This document shows, piece after piece, positions 1 to 10,720 of a stretch of DNA of 64,000 bases. Each line of letters begins with the position of its first letter. Position 1 is the stretch's first letter. Both the position numbers and the translations under genes were made by a program. The stretch spans positions 1,364,001-1,428,000 of the forward strand of contig JANJXV010000193.1 in assembly GCA_024803745.1 (NCBI GenBank), written 5' to 3'. This DNA comes from Megascapheus bottae. Its lineage: Eukaryota > Chordata > Mammalia > Rodentia > Geomyidae. The notes beneath the pieces are model-generated. The model was given only the letters and a program-made list of their open reading frames with translations. It was not told the DNA's origin and did not search any database.

Positions 1-949
1 TTCCAGTCACTTCGTGCTTGCATGGTCTCTGCTGAGAAATCTGGGGTTATTCTGATTGGTTTGCCTTTGTAGGTTACTGATCCCTTTTCCCTGGCTGCCT
101 TTAGGATCTTTTCTTTCGTTTCTATTCATCCAGTTCGGATCACAATGTGGCGGTGGGATGTTCTTTTCTGGTCAGGTCTGTTTGGGGTTCTAAAAGCTTC
201 TCGTATCTGGATGGGCCTGCCCTTCTGGATATTTGGGAAATTCTCTGAGATGATTCCCTGAAGTATATTTCCAATACCATTGACCTCTTTCTCCACGCCC
301 TCCTCAATACCAACTAGCCTTAAATTAGGCTTCCTAATTGTATCTTGGACCTCCTGAAGCGCTCTCTCATATTTCCTAGATTTGGATTGACTCATTTTCT
401 GTTCTTTATAATACCTAAATTATCTTCAGCCACGGAAATTCTCTGCTCTGCAATGTCTAACCTGCTATCAAAGTTATCTACTTTATTTTTCATCTCCCTT
501 GCTTCTAATTGCTCACTTTTGATGCCTTGCATCCCTTGTTTTAGATCATGTATGGATTTCTTTATCTCCTTGATTTCCTTTTGAGTGGTTAGCTCAGTAG
601 CTTTATTTTCTTTGGACATTTGCTGGAGTTTGGTCACGTTTTTATTTGTGGATTCTTTGAATTCATCCATCTTTCTTTGAAAAACCTTTATTATGGCCTC
701 CTTTATGGCTTCTCCTTTTTCACTTATCACCTTGTTTTTGCTTTCCTCTTGTTCAGGTATGGCTTCCTCCATTATCTCTTTCTTTATATTTTCACATTTT
801 TCATTAATGATGTTTCTCAATTGCATTTGTGTAGCAATTGGAAGACTCTCCTCTAGGTTTGCCAGTGACTGTTCCATTGTCTGTTTACATTGGGTGGGGG
901 ATGTTGTTTCTTGATTTGACATTTTTCTTGAGTTTCTTATTCTGCCCAT
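1..949 (-). pseudogene. L1 ORF1 (RNA-binding/chaperone protein), copy 0, broken, partial
   Basis: ORF1p normally trimerises through a coiled coil and binds L1 RNA through an RRM and a C-terminal domain. Here the N-terminal coiled-coil part is open from 949 to 392 (185 codons, Lys/Glu-rich heptads). It then stops in an ATGA overlap at 392-395, and the RRM/C-terminal part continues in another frame from 395. A TGA at 126-128, absent from the sister copies, truncates that part. The RRM signature RKPNLRLVGIEEG follows the overlap. The ATGA frame break is shared by all copies; the 126 stop is private. Confidence 0.85.
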
Positions 950-1509
950 TTGAAAATGGGAGTAAGATTTCTACTAAATACGATTATAGTTTTTCAGATA
1001 TAACCAACCTAGACCTCTGTAGCTGGCAGACACTAGATGTTCACAAGTTTTGATTGGTATTATCACTCTTTCTTTTTGTGCACTTACAGACCAGCCTAAT
1101 ACAACCACTGATAAGCGATTTATACCCAAAATCATAAGCCTCTCAATCCAATCTCTATTGTCTTTAAGTCCCTCTGAGCCTAGAGAATAATTAACCACCT
1201 ACATATACAATATTGCTCAACAGCCATCAAGTGTAGATCCGTGCAGTATAAGGGTTGAAAGACGAGCAGAGGTCCAGAGATAGAAAAAAAGAATGAGAGA
1301 GGTCAGGGGAGGTGCAAGAGGATTAACGTAGGAGTGTAAGAATATTGTAGTAATGAAGAAAAGTTATAGCATAAGGATAACTGACCTAAGTTGGTAAGTA
1401 GGTAGCATATTTGAGTACAAAGTTTGGAAAGTATTAGAATAAAACTTATGTGTTGCTGCACGACTAGCTCTTAGCCCAACCAGTGGCCTCACAGTGGACC
1501 ATGGGATGG
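950..1509 (-). promoter_or_regulatory. Putative L1 5' region/5'UTR, copy 0
   Basis: About 560 bp lie between the ORF1 start and spacer S. They recur with the same L1 in every unit but are absent from the L1-free inverted copy of S at 31982-33376. The simplest reading is that this is the L1 5'UTR carrying an internal promoter. The alternative is a piece of former flanking DNA trapped at the duplication breakpoint. I see no monomer repeats of the mouse L1 type. Confidence 0.5.
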
Positions 1510-2885
1510 ATCTGTTTTTCTTGTCTACGTTGAGGGAAAGGGCTATTTCACAAGATGCAGAAGCGAAGATTTCAGAAGCAAATGCTGTGAGTGAATTAGC
1601 TCGTAAAAAGCATTTTTATTTTCTTTTATCTTTCTACCAGTCTTGGGGCTTGAATTCAGGGCCTGAGCACTGTCCTCGGGTTTTCTCAAGTCTAGCCCTC
1701 TGCCACTTGAGCCACAGTGCCACATCTAGGTTTTCTATCTATGTGGTACTGAGCAATCAAACCCAGATCTTCATGGATGCTAGGCAAGCACTCTACCACT
1801 ATGCCAAACTCTCAACCCTGACATAGTAATTATAAAGTCATCATCATCATCATCATCATCATATCCAAATATCCTTTCTCCTACAAAGAATGAACACTTA
1901 ACTGTGTCTAATGCTTTTTTTTAATTTCACTAATTCTTCTGTGTTCTTCCCTCTTGCATTTTTTACACATGACAGCAAAGCTAATCATCAGGAAAAAATT
2001 GATTAGGATACAGAAACCTAATAATATCCTAGTAGATTGACGTCAAAAATATGTGCAAGATGCCCTGTGTGTTTGACCTAGTGGGAGAGTCCTTGGCTAC
2101 CAAGCAGTAAGCCTCAGGTTTGATTCCTCATTACCACATACATAGAAAACGCTGCAAGTGGTGCTGTGGCTCGGTGGGACAGCTAAAGCCTAACGAAAGC
2201 CCAAGAACAATGTTCACACTCTGAGGTCAAGTCCCAAGACTAGCAAAAACAAAAAAAATTCGACAAGGGGAAAAATGCAGGCAGAGAAGGCACTGTGAAG
2301 CCAATGTTTTGTAAAGGATGAGGGCAATATTGATCCTTAAGTTTGGATCTTACCTAAGAAAGGCTCCTTGAGCCTGAGACCAGATTGGTAGTTGGGCCTA
2401 GTGGAAGACATTGGGATTGGACAAATAAGGTGTGCTGTATACTACATCCACATGTATATTGTGAGACTGGAGGAGAGATTCAGCCTCCAGTATGTCTTTG
2501 GTGAGGTCTTTTGTGAGCAAGGACCTTTGGTCATTGGGCCCTGAAAGGTGACCCTGCCTCCCTCACAATGGAACAGAATATGGAACCCTGGTAACCAAGC
2601 CACTGTAACTAACAACCAGCTCAAGCCAGCTCACTTGGCCTGTGGCTCAGGAGGAAGAAAGATGTTGCTGTGCTGTTGCCAAAGGTCAGGAAACTTGAGT
2701 CTCAGGCATGGAAGTTGTGGATGTCTTACTCGAAGATGTACATGCTAGATCATTGCCAAGCCACAAATCCAGTATAACAGAACTTTCTCTAAAGAAGGCC
2801 AGGAAAATCCAGGGCAACCAGATGAGGTAAATTTCTAAGAAGAAATGTATTTGACCCCATCATCCTCCCCACACACTACAACTTT
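1510..2885. repeat. Spacer S, copy S0 (non-L1 part of the unit)
   Basis: This is unique-looking DNA between one L1's 5' end and the next L1's poly-A. It contains a minus-strand IDL-Geo SINE (about 1636-1822), a TCA microsatellite with 8 repeats (about 1838-1861) and a plus-strand IDL-Geo SINE (about 2062-2262). The rest resembles no repeat I know, but it is about 75-85% identical by eye to an inverted copy at 31982-33376. Short ORFs here (for example about 2442-2748, both strands) are not conserved as proteins in that older copy. Confidence 0.85.
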
Positions 2886-3301
2886 CTTTTTTTTTTCATT
2901 TTTTATTGTAATTAGTAAAAGGGTTAGATGATATTTGCCAGATAGCAGGTGCATTAATTCACATACATTGATACCCTTTCACATGTCTTGGTACCCATTT
3001 CCCTCCAACCCCACACCCCCCACCCGTCTTGGTTTTCCCCCCTTCCCTATCAAATTTCAAATATCCAAATACAAATAAATTCAATATATCAGATAACAAA
3101 GTGAGATACTATACCAATATGGGATAACCAAGGGACAGCAAGCGAGGTGAGAGACAACATTGTACATTAAGGACAACAATCATTCATTATATGGCTTTTG
3201 TGTCAATATCCTGGAGGTCCTTTCAATTAGCTTCACATTATATGGCCTTATATATGGCCTTTTGCTCTATTGCCAATCTCTGCTAGTAGAGCCCAAGGTT
3301 T
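2886..3301 (-). promoter_or_regulatory. L1 3'UTR with G-rich tract, copy A
   Basis: This runs between the ORF2 stop and the poly-A. On the L1 sense (minus) strand it holds several closely spaced G-runs at about 2999-3045 (runs of 3 to 6 G), a typical G-quadruplex-prone polypurine tract of mammalian L1 3'UTRs. The equivalent tract is kept in copies B, C, E and F. Confidence 0.8.
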
Positions 3302-6300
3302 CTACTGATTATGACGAATGAGGAAAACCACTGAGCCTAAGTTCCTTTGAGTCTGGCTTACTTCACTTAATATGATTTGTTCTAAGTCTTTCCATTTCCT
3401 AACAAATGGGGCGATGTCATTCTTTCTGACAGCAGCATAGAATTCCCTTGTGTACAAATACCCCAACTTGTTGATCCACTCATCAACTGAGGGACATCTG
3501 GGTTGGTTCCATATCTTTGCTATGGTGAATAGTGCTGCAATGAACATTGTTGTGCTAGTGGGTTTAGTATGCCCTTGTTTCTGGATTGTTGGGTAAATGC
3601 CAAGTACTGGAATTGCTGGGTCATAGGGGAGTTGTATGTTTAGCGTTTTGAGGCACTGCCGCACTGCTTTCCATAGTGGTTGAACGAGTTTGCCCTCCCA
3701 CCAACAGTGTAGTAGTGATCCCTCCTGACCACATCCCCTCCAGCATCTGTTGTCATTCGTTTTCCTGATCCTGGCCATTCTAACTGGAGTTAGGTGGAAT
3801 CTTAGACTTGTTTTGATTTGCATTTCTTTTATGACCAGAGATGTTGAGCATTTCTTCATGTGTCTATAGGCCATTTTTGTTTCTTCTTCAGAGAAGGCTC
3901 TCTTTAAGTCTTTGGCCCATTTTGTAATGGGATGGGTGTTACTTTGGAGGTTAGTTTTGGAGTGATTCAGTTTTTTGAGTTGTTGATATATTTTAGATAT
4001 GAGGCCTTGTTCCGTTGTTTGGGTGGTGAAGATCTTCTCCCACTCTGTAGGCTTCCTGATTAGTTTACTAGCTATATCCGTTGCCATACAAAAGCTCTGC
4101 AGTTTAATGCAGTCCCACTTATCCAGCCTTTCTCTGATTTGTTGTGATTCTTGGTCCTTATTAAGAAAGTTTCGACCTGTACCAAGGAGGCCTAGTGTAT
4201 CTCCTATTCCTTCCTGTAAACTTGTCAGTGTGTCAGCTTTTACCTCCACGTCTTTGATCCATTTGGAGTTAATTCTAGTGCAAGGTGACAAAGAAGGATC
4301 CAACTTTAGTTTTCTGCAGGTGTTTAACCAGTTCTGCCAGCACAACTTGTTGAAGAGGCTATCTTTCTTCCATTCTATTTTTTTGGCTCCCTGGTCAAAG
4401 ATTAGGTGGCCATAGGTCTGTGGTTTAATATCTGGGTCCGCAGTTCTACTCCATTGGACTTCAGGCCTGTTCTTGTGCCAGTACCAAGCTGTTTTGGGAA
4501 TTATAGCTCTGTAATAGAGCCTTAAGTTTGGAATTGAAATTCCTCCAGCGCTGTTCTTTCTGCTAAGAAGTGTTTTTGCTATACGGGGTCTTTTATTATT
4601 CCATATGAAATTTTGAATTGCCTCTTCTATGTCTTTAAAGAATGACATTGGGATGTTGATGGGTATTACATTGAATTTGTAGATAGCCCTTGGCAAGATT
4701 GTCATTTTCACAATGTTGATTCTTCCAATCCAGGAGCAAGGGAGGTTTTTCCATTTCCTTAGTTCTGCTTTAATTTCCTTTTTTAGGGTTTTAAATTTTT
4801 CATCTAAACGGTCCTTTACATTCTTAGTTAAGCTAATTGCTAGGTACTTTATTTTCTTTGAGGCTATTGTGAAAGGATTTTCTTTCCTGATTATTGCCTC
4901 GTTCCTCTCAGTGTTGGCGTAAAGTAAGGCAGTTGATTTGTGAGGGTTGATTTTATGGCCTGCTACCCTTCCAAACCTTTGAATCAGCTCAAGGAGCTTG
5001 GGAGTAGAGTCTATAGGATTCTTTAAATACAGAATCATGTCATCTGCAAAGAGGGATAGTTTTATTTCCTCTTTCCCTACTTGGATCCCCTTTATGCTTG
5101 CTTCTTGCCATATTGCACTGCCTAGGAATTCTAGTACTATGTTAAAAGGAGTGGAGAGAGTGGGCATCCTTGTCTCGTTCCTGATTTTAGAGGGAATGGC
5201 TTTAGATTTTCACCATTAAATATAATACTAGCAGTGGGTTTCTCATACACAGCCTTTATTACATTGAGAAATGTTCCATGGATTCCTAGTTTCTCCACAT
5301 CTTTTAACATAAAGGGGGTTTGGATCTTGTCAAATGCCTTTTCCGCATCTATTGAGACAATCATGTGATTTTATCCCTGCTCCTGTTGATGTGTTGAATT
5401 ATATTAATTGATTTGTGTATGTTGAACCAGCTTTGCCTCCCTCTGATGAATCCAGTTTGATCATAGTGTATATTTTTTTGGATGAGTTGTTGTAGACGGT
5501 TGGCCAGTATTTTGTTGAGAAGTTTTGCATCGAGGTTCATCAAAGAAATGGGTCTATAGATCTCTCCCTTTGATGAATCTCTGTCTGGTTTGGGGATGAG
5601 GGATATGCTGGCTTCACAGAATCAGTTTAGTAAAGAACCTTCATTTTCAATTTCGTTGAAGAGCTTGAGGAGTATTGGTGTGAGCTCTGCTTTGAAGACC
5701 TTATAGAATTCAGCTGTGAATCCATCTGGCCCTGGGCTCTTTTTAAGTGGAAGTTGTCTAATTTCCATTTCTATTTCAGAGCTTGAAATAGGCCTGTTGA
5801 GTTGGGTTAGCTCTTCTTGGTTCAATGTGTGTATGTTAATATTGTCTAGGAATTCATCCATTTCTTCTAGATTCTCAAATTTGTTGGCGTAAAGGTTTGA
5901 GAAGTATTCCCTCATGATATTCTGGATCTTGGTAATTTCTGTCGTGATATTACCATTTTCATCTGCGATTTTGTTTATTTCGATATGCTCTCTTCTTTTT
6001 TTGGTAAGATTTGCTAAGGGCTTGTCAATTTTGTTAATTCTTTCAAGAACCAACTCCTTGTTTTGTTGATTCTTTCTATAGTTTTTTTTATTCCAAATCA
6101 TTTAATTCTGCTTTGATTTTAATAATTTGCTTTCTCCTAATGGGTTTAGGGTTGGTTTGTTGCTCTTTTTCCAGGAGGTTAAGGTGAGACATTAACTAGT
6201 TGGTTTGTCATTTTCCAACTTGCTGTTGTAGGCACTCAGCGCTATAAATTTTCCTCTGAGTACTGCCTTTGTTGTGTCCCTAAGGAGTTGATATTTGTGT

Positions 6301-7141
6301 GCTCCTTATTGTTAAATTTCATAAACAGTTGGATATCTGTTCTGATCTCTTCGATTACCCATTGTTTTTGATTCAACAATGTGTGGTTCAGTCTCCATGA
6401 GTTACAGGGTTTTCTTTGGTGGAGATGTGTGTTCAGCTCCAATTTGATGCCTTTATGGTCTGAGAGTGTGCATGGAATAATTTCAGTGTTTCTGAATCTG
6501 TCCAGGTTTGCTTTATGGCCTAAGATGTGGTCTATTTTGGAAAATGTTCCATGTGCTGCTGAGAAAAACGTATATTGTGGTGTTACTGGGTGGAATATTC
6601 TGCAGATGTCTGTTAGATCTAGTTGGTCTATATAGTTGTTCAGTTCTAAGGTTTCTCTGTTGAGTTTTTGCCTTGTTGATCTGTCCATAGGTGAGAGTGG
6701 TGTGTTAAACTCACCAACAATCACTGTGTTTCGATCTATGTATGGTTCAGTGTAAGTAAAGTTTGCTTGATGAAGTTTGGAGCTCCGGGATTGGGTGTGT
6801 AAATATTTAGGATTGTTATGTCTTCCGGGAGGAAAGATCCCTGTAGTAGTATGTAGTAACCTTCTTTGTCTTTTCTTACTAATTTTAGTTTGAAGTCTAT
6901 TGTATCTGATATGAGGATGGCAACTCTAGCCTGTTTATGGGGGCAGTTAGCTTGATAGAGTTTATTCCAACCTCTCACTTTCAAAAGATGATTGTTTTTG
7001 GGTAAGATGTGTCTCTTGAAGTCAGCAGAACGATGGCTCTTGCTTTTTGATCCAACTAGACAACCTATGCCGTTTAATTGGAGAGTTAAGTCCATTGATA
7101 TTGAGAGTTAGGATCGAGAGATATTTATTAGTTCCTACCAT
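3302..7141 (-). pseudogene. L1 ORF2 (endonuclease/reverse transcriptase), copy A, broken
   Basis: The 3840-nt span equals about 1280 codons, the usual ORF2 length. The start ATG at 7139-7141 is followed by the typical TLNINGLNS motif. An AP-endonuclease domain, then RT ([11 protein letters not shown] motif [12 protein letters not shown] motif B, FADD motif C) and a C-terminal Cys-rich segment are visible. Shared lesions are a TGA at 7022-7024 by the catalytic Glu region, a TGA at 5622-5624, and a one-base loss near 5364-5370 upstream of motif A. Private lesions are a one-base loss near 5146 and a Cys-to-Gly change in the CCHC motif (3692-3694). The longest open stretch is 621 codons (3302-5167). 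Confidence 0.93.
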
Positions 7142-7189
7142 TTTTAAAAGCTTTCAGTAGGGTCTGTGTCTTGACAGTTCTTGTGGTCC

Positions 7190-8373
7190 TTAGATGGTAT
7201 GCTGTTTAGGTGCCATTTCTTTCCCTATATTGCATTTATTTTGGTTTTCTATGTATAGAGCATCTTTGAGAATTCTCTGTAGTGTTTGTTTTGTTTCGAC
7301 ATATTGTTGCAGCTTTTCCCTGGAATGGAATGTTTTTATTGTTCCCTCAGTTATGAATGAGAGCTTAGCTGGCTACAGTATTCTTGGTTGGTAGTTATTT
7401 GATATAAGGGCATGACATATATGCTTCCAGTCACTTTGTGCTTGCATGGTCTCTGCTGAGAAATCTGGAGTTATTCTGATTGGTTTGCCTTTGTAGGTTA
7501 CTGATCCCTTTTCCCTGGCTGCCTTTAGGATCTTTCCTTTCGTTTCTATTGATCCAGTTCGGATCACAATGTGGCGGTGGGATGTTCTTTTCTGGTCAGG
7601 TCTGTTTGGGGTTCTAAAAGCTTCTCGTATCTGGATGGGCCTGCCCTTCTGGATATTTGGGAAATTCTCTGAGATGATTCCCTGAAGTATATTTCCAATA
7701 CCATTGACCTCTTTCTCCACGCCCTCCTCAATACCAACTAGCCTTAAATTAGGCTTCATAATTGTATCTTGGACCTCCTGAAGCGCTCTCTCATATTTCC
7801 TAGATTTGGATTGACTCATTTTCTGTTCTTTATAATACCTAAATTATCTTCAGCCACGGAAATTCTCCCCTCTGCAATGTCTAACCTGCTATCAAAGCTA
7901 TCTACTTTATTTTTCATCTCCCTTGCTTCTAATTGCTCACTTTTGATGCCTTGCATCCCTTGTTTTAGATCATGTATGGATTTCTTTATCTCCTTGATTT
8001 CCTTTTGAGTGGTTAGCTCAGTAGCTTTATTTTCTTTGGACATTTGATGGAGTTTGGTCACGTTTTTATTTGTGGATTCTTTGAATTCATCCATCTTTCT
8101 TTGAAAAACCTTTATTATGGCCTCCTTTATGGCTTCTTCTTTTTCACTTATCACCTTGTTTTTGCTTTCCTCTTGTTCAGGTATGGCTTCCTCCATTATC
8201 TCTTTCTTTATATATTCACATTTTTCATTAATGATGCTTATCAATTGCATTTGTGTAGCAATTGGAAGACTCTCCTCTAGGTTTGCCAGTGACTGTTCCT
8301 TTGTCTGTTTACATTGGGTGGGGGATGTTGTTTCTTGATTAGACATTTTTCTTGAGTTTCTTATTCTGCCCAT
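7190..8373 (-). pseudogene. L1 ORF1, copy A, broken
   Basis: The start at 8373 gives a Lys/Glu-rich coiled-coil half of 185 codons that stops at 7816-7818. The RRM and C-terminal half begins at 7819 in the ATGA overlap and stops at a TAG (7373-7375) just after the NYQPRI motif. The remaining C-terminal tail can be followed in that frame to a TAA at 7190-7192, 48 nt before ORF2. No private stop is seen in this copy; both breaks are common to the whole array. Confidence 0.9.
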
Positions 8374-8933
8374 TTGAAAATGGGAGCAAGATTACTACTA
8401 AATACGATTATAGTTTTTCAGATGTAACCAACCTAGACCTCTGTAGCTGGCAGACACTAGATGTTCACAAGTTTTGATTGGTATTATCACTCTTTCTTTT
8501 TGTGCACTTACAGACCAGCCTAATACAACCACTGATAAGCGATTTATACCCAAAACAATAAGCCTCTCAATCCAATCTCTATTGTCTTTAAGTCCCTCTG
8601 AGCCTAGAGAATAATTAACCACCTACATATACAATATTGCTCAACAGCCATCAAGTGTAGATCCCTGCAGCATAAGGGTTGAAAGACGAGCAGAGGTCCA
8701 GAGATAGAAAAAAAGAATGAGAGAGGTCAGGGGAGGTGCAAGAGGATTAACGTAGGAGTGTAAGAATATTGTAGTAATGAAGAAAAGTTATAGCGTAAGG
8801 ATAACTGACCTAAGTTGGTAAGTAGGTAACATATTTGAGTACAAAGTTTGGAAAGTATTAGAATAAAACTTATGTGTTGCTGCACGACTAGCTCTTAGCC
8901 CAACCAGTGGCCTCACAGTGGACCATGGGATGG
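8374..8933 (-). promoter_or_regulatory. Putative L1 5' region, copy A
   Basis: This is equivalent to 950-1509 in copy 0, with only scattered substitutions. It lies directly upstream of ORF1 and ends where spacer S1 begins. The promoter role is inferred from position only. Confidence 0.5.
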
Positions 8934-10305
8934 ATCTGTTTTTCTTGTCTACGATGAGGGAAAGGGGTATTTCACAAGATGCAGAAGCAAAGATTTCAGA
9001 AGCAAATGCTGTGAGTGAATTAGCTCGTAAAAAGCATTTTTATTTTCTTTTATCTTTCTGCCAGTCTTGGGGCTTGAATTCAGGGCCTGAGCACTGTCCT
9101 CGGGTTTTCTCAAGTCTAGCCCTCTGCCACTTGAACCACAGTGCCACATCTAGATTTTCTATCTATGTGGTACTGAGCAATCAAACCCAGATCTTCATGG
9201 ATGCTAGGCAAGCACTCTACCACTATGCCAAACTCTCAACCCTGACATAGTAATTATAAAGTCATCATCATCATCATCATATCCAAATATCCTTTCTCCT
9301 ACAAAGAATGAACACTTAACTGTGTCTAATGCTTTTTTTTTATTTCACTAATTCTTCTGTGTTCTTCCCTCTTGCATTTTTTACACATGACAGCAAAGCT
9401 AATCATCAGGAAAAAATTGATTAGGATACAGAAACCTAATAATATCCTAGTAGATTGACGTCAAAAATATGTGCAAGATGCCCTGTGTGTTTGACCTAGT
9501 GGGAGAGTCCTTGGCTACCAAGCAGTAAGCCTCAGGTTTGATTCCTCATTACCACATACATAGAAAACGCTGCAAGTGGTGCTGTGGCTCGGTGGGACAG
9601 CTAAAGCCTAAAGAAAGCCCAAGAACAATGTTCACACTCTGAGGTCAAGTCCCAAGACTAGCAAAAACAAAAAAAATTTGACAAGGGGCAAAATGCAGGC
9701 AGAGAAGGCACTTTGAAGCCAATGTTTTGTAAAGGATGAGGGCAATATTGACCCTTATGTTTGGATCTTACCTAAGAAAGGCTCCTTGAGCCTGAGACCA
9801 GACTGGTAGTTGGGCCTAGTGGAAGATATTGGGATTGGACAAATAAGGTGTGCGCTATACTACATCCACATGTATATTGTGAGACTGGAGGGGAGATTCA
9901 GCCTCCAGTGTGTCTTTGGTGAGGTCTTTTGTGAGCAAGGATCTTTGGTCATTGGGCCCTGAAAGGTGACCCTGCCTCCCTCACAATGGAACAGAATATG
10001 GAACCCTGGTAACCAAGCCACTGTAACTAACAACCAGCTCAAGCCAGCTCACTTGGCCTGTGGCTCAGGAGGAAGAAAGATGTTGCTGTGCTGTTGCCAA
10101 AGGTCAGGAAACTCGAGTCTCAGGCATGGAAGTTGTGGATGTCTTACTCGAAGATGTACATGCTAGATCATTGCCAAGCCACAAATCCAGTATAACAGAA
10201 CTTTCTCTAAGAAGAAGGCCAGGAAAATCCAGGGCAACCAGATGAGGTAAATTTCTAAGAAGAAATGTATTTGACCCCATCATCCTCCCCACACACTACA
10301 ACTTT
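8934..10305. repeat. Spacer S, copy S1
   Basis: It has the same layout as S0: minus IDL-Geo SINE at about 9060-9246, TCA microsatellite with 6 repeats (about 9263-9280), plus IDL-Geo SINE at about 9482-9680, then about 600 bp of non-repeat DNA ending at the next L1 poly-A. Differences from S0 are mostly single bases. Confidence 0.85.
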
Positions 10306-10720
10306 CTTTTTTTTCATTTTTTTATTGTAATTAGTAAAAGGGTTAGATGATATTTGCCAGATAGAAGGTGCATTAATTCACATACGTTGATACCCTTTCA
10401 CATGTCTTGGTACCCATTTCCCTCCAATCCCACACCCCCCACCCATCTTGGTTTTCCCCCCTTCCCTATCAAATTTCAAATATCCAAATACAAATAAATT
10501 CAATATATCAGATAACAAAGTGAGATACTATACCAATATGGGATAACCAAGGGACAGCAAGCGAGATGAGAGACAACATTGTACATTAAGGACAACAATC
10601 ATTCATTATATGGCTTTTGTGTCAATATCCTGGAGGTCCTTTCAATTAGCTTCACATTATATGGCCTTATATATGGCCTTTTGCTCTATTGCCAATCTCT
10701 GCTAGTAGAGCCCAAGGTTT

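Larger units (their letters stand above)
1..1509 (-). mobile_element. L1 copy 0 (5' part only, cut by window edge)
   Basis: This is the ORF1-containing 5' end of a minus-strand L1 whose ORF2 lies outside the window. It comprises ORF1 sequence (1-949) and a 5' region (950-1509) that abuts spacer S at about 1510. It is nearly identical to the equivalent part of the other units. A private stop at 126-128 is specific to this copy. Confidence 0.88.
2886..8933 (-). mobile_element. L1 copy A, complete length, inactive
   Basis: This is a full-length minus-strand L1. The poly-A is read as poly-T at 2886-2897. The 3'UTR lies at about 2898-3301, ORF2 at 3302-7141, a 48-nt gap separates ORF2 from ORF1 (7190-8373), and the 5' region runs to 8933. 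Both ORFs carry the lesions shared by all array copies. Private changes include a one-base deletion near 5146 and loss of one Cys of the ORF2 C-terminal CCHC motif at 3692-3694. Confidence 0.92.

Noticed and set aside
1494..1826. 110-codon plus-strand ORF at the L1/spacer junction, repeated in units
   Set aside because: More than half of it is a reverse IDL-Geo SINE, and the start lies in the 5' L1 region. A fused but non-coding frame is more likely.
2442..2748. Short ORFs in spacer S repeated in every unit (60-66 codons, both strands)
   Set aside because: The diverged copy S' (31982-33376) does not keep the frames in a way that suggests selection, and the opposite-strand ORFs overlap each other.
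3999..4415. Recurrent 138-codon plus-strand ORF (also at 11418, 53143, 60550) and other plus-strand ORFs repeated in each unit
   Set aside because: These are antisense to L1 ORF2 or ORF1 and recur only because the whole unit is duplicated. No protein features beyond complementarity.
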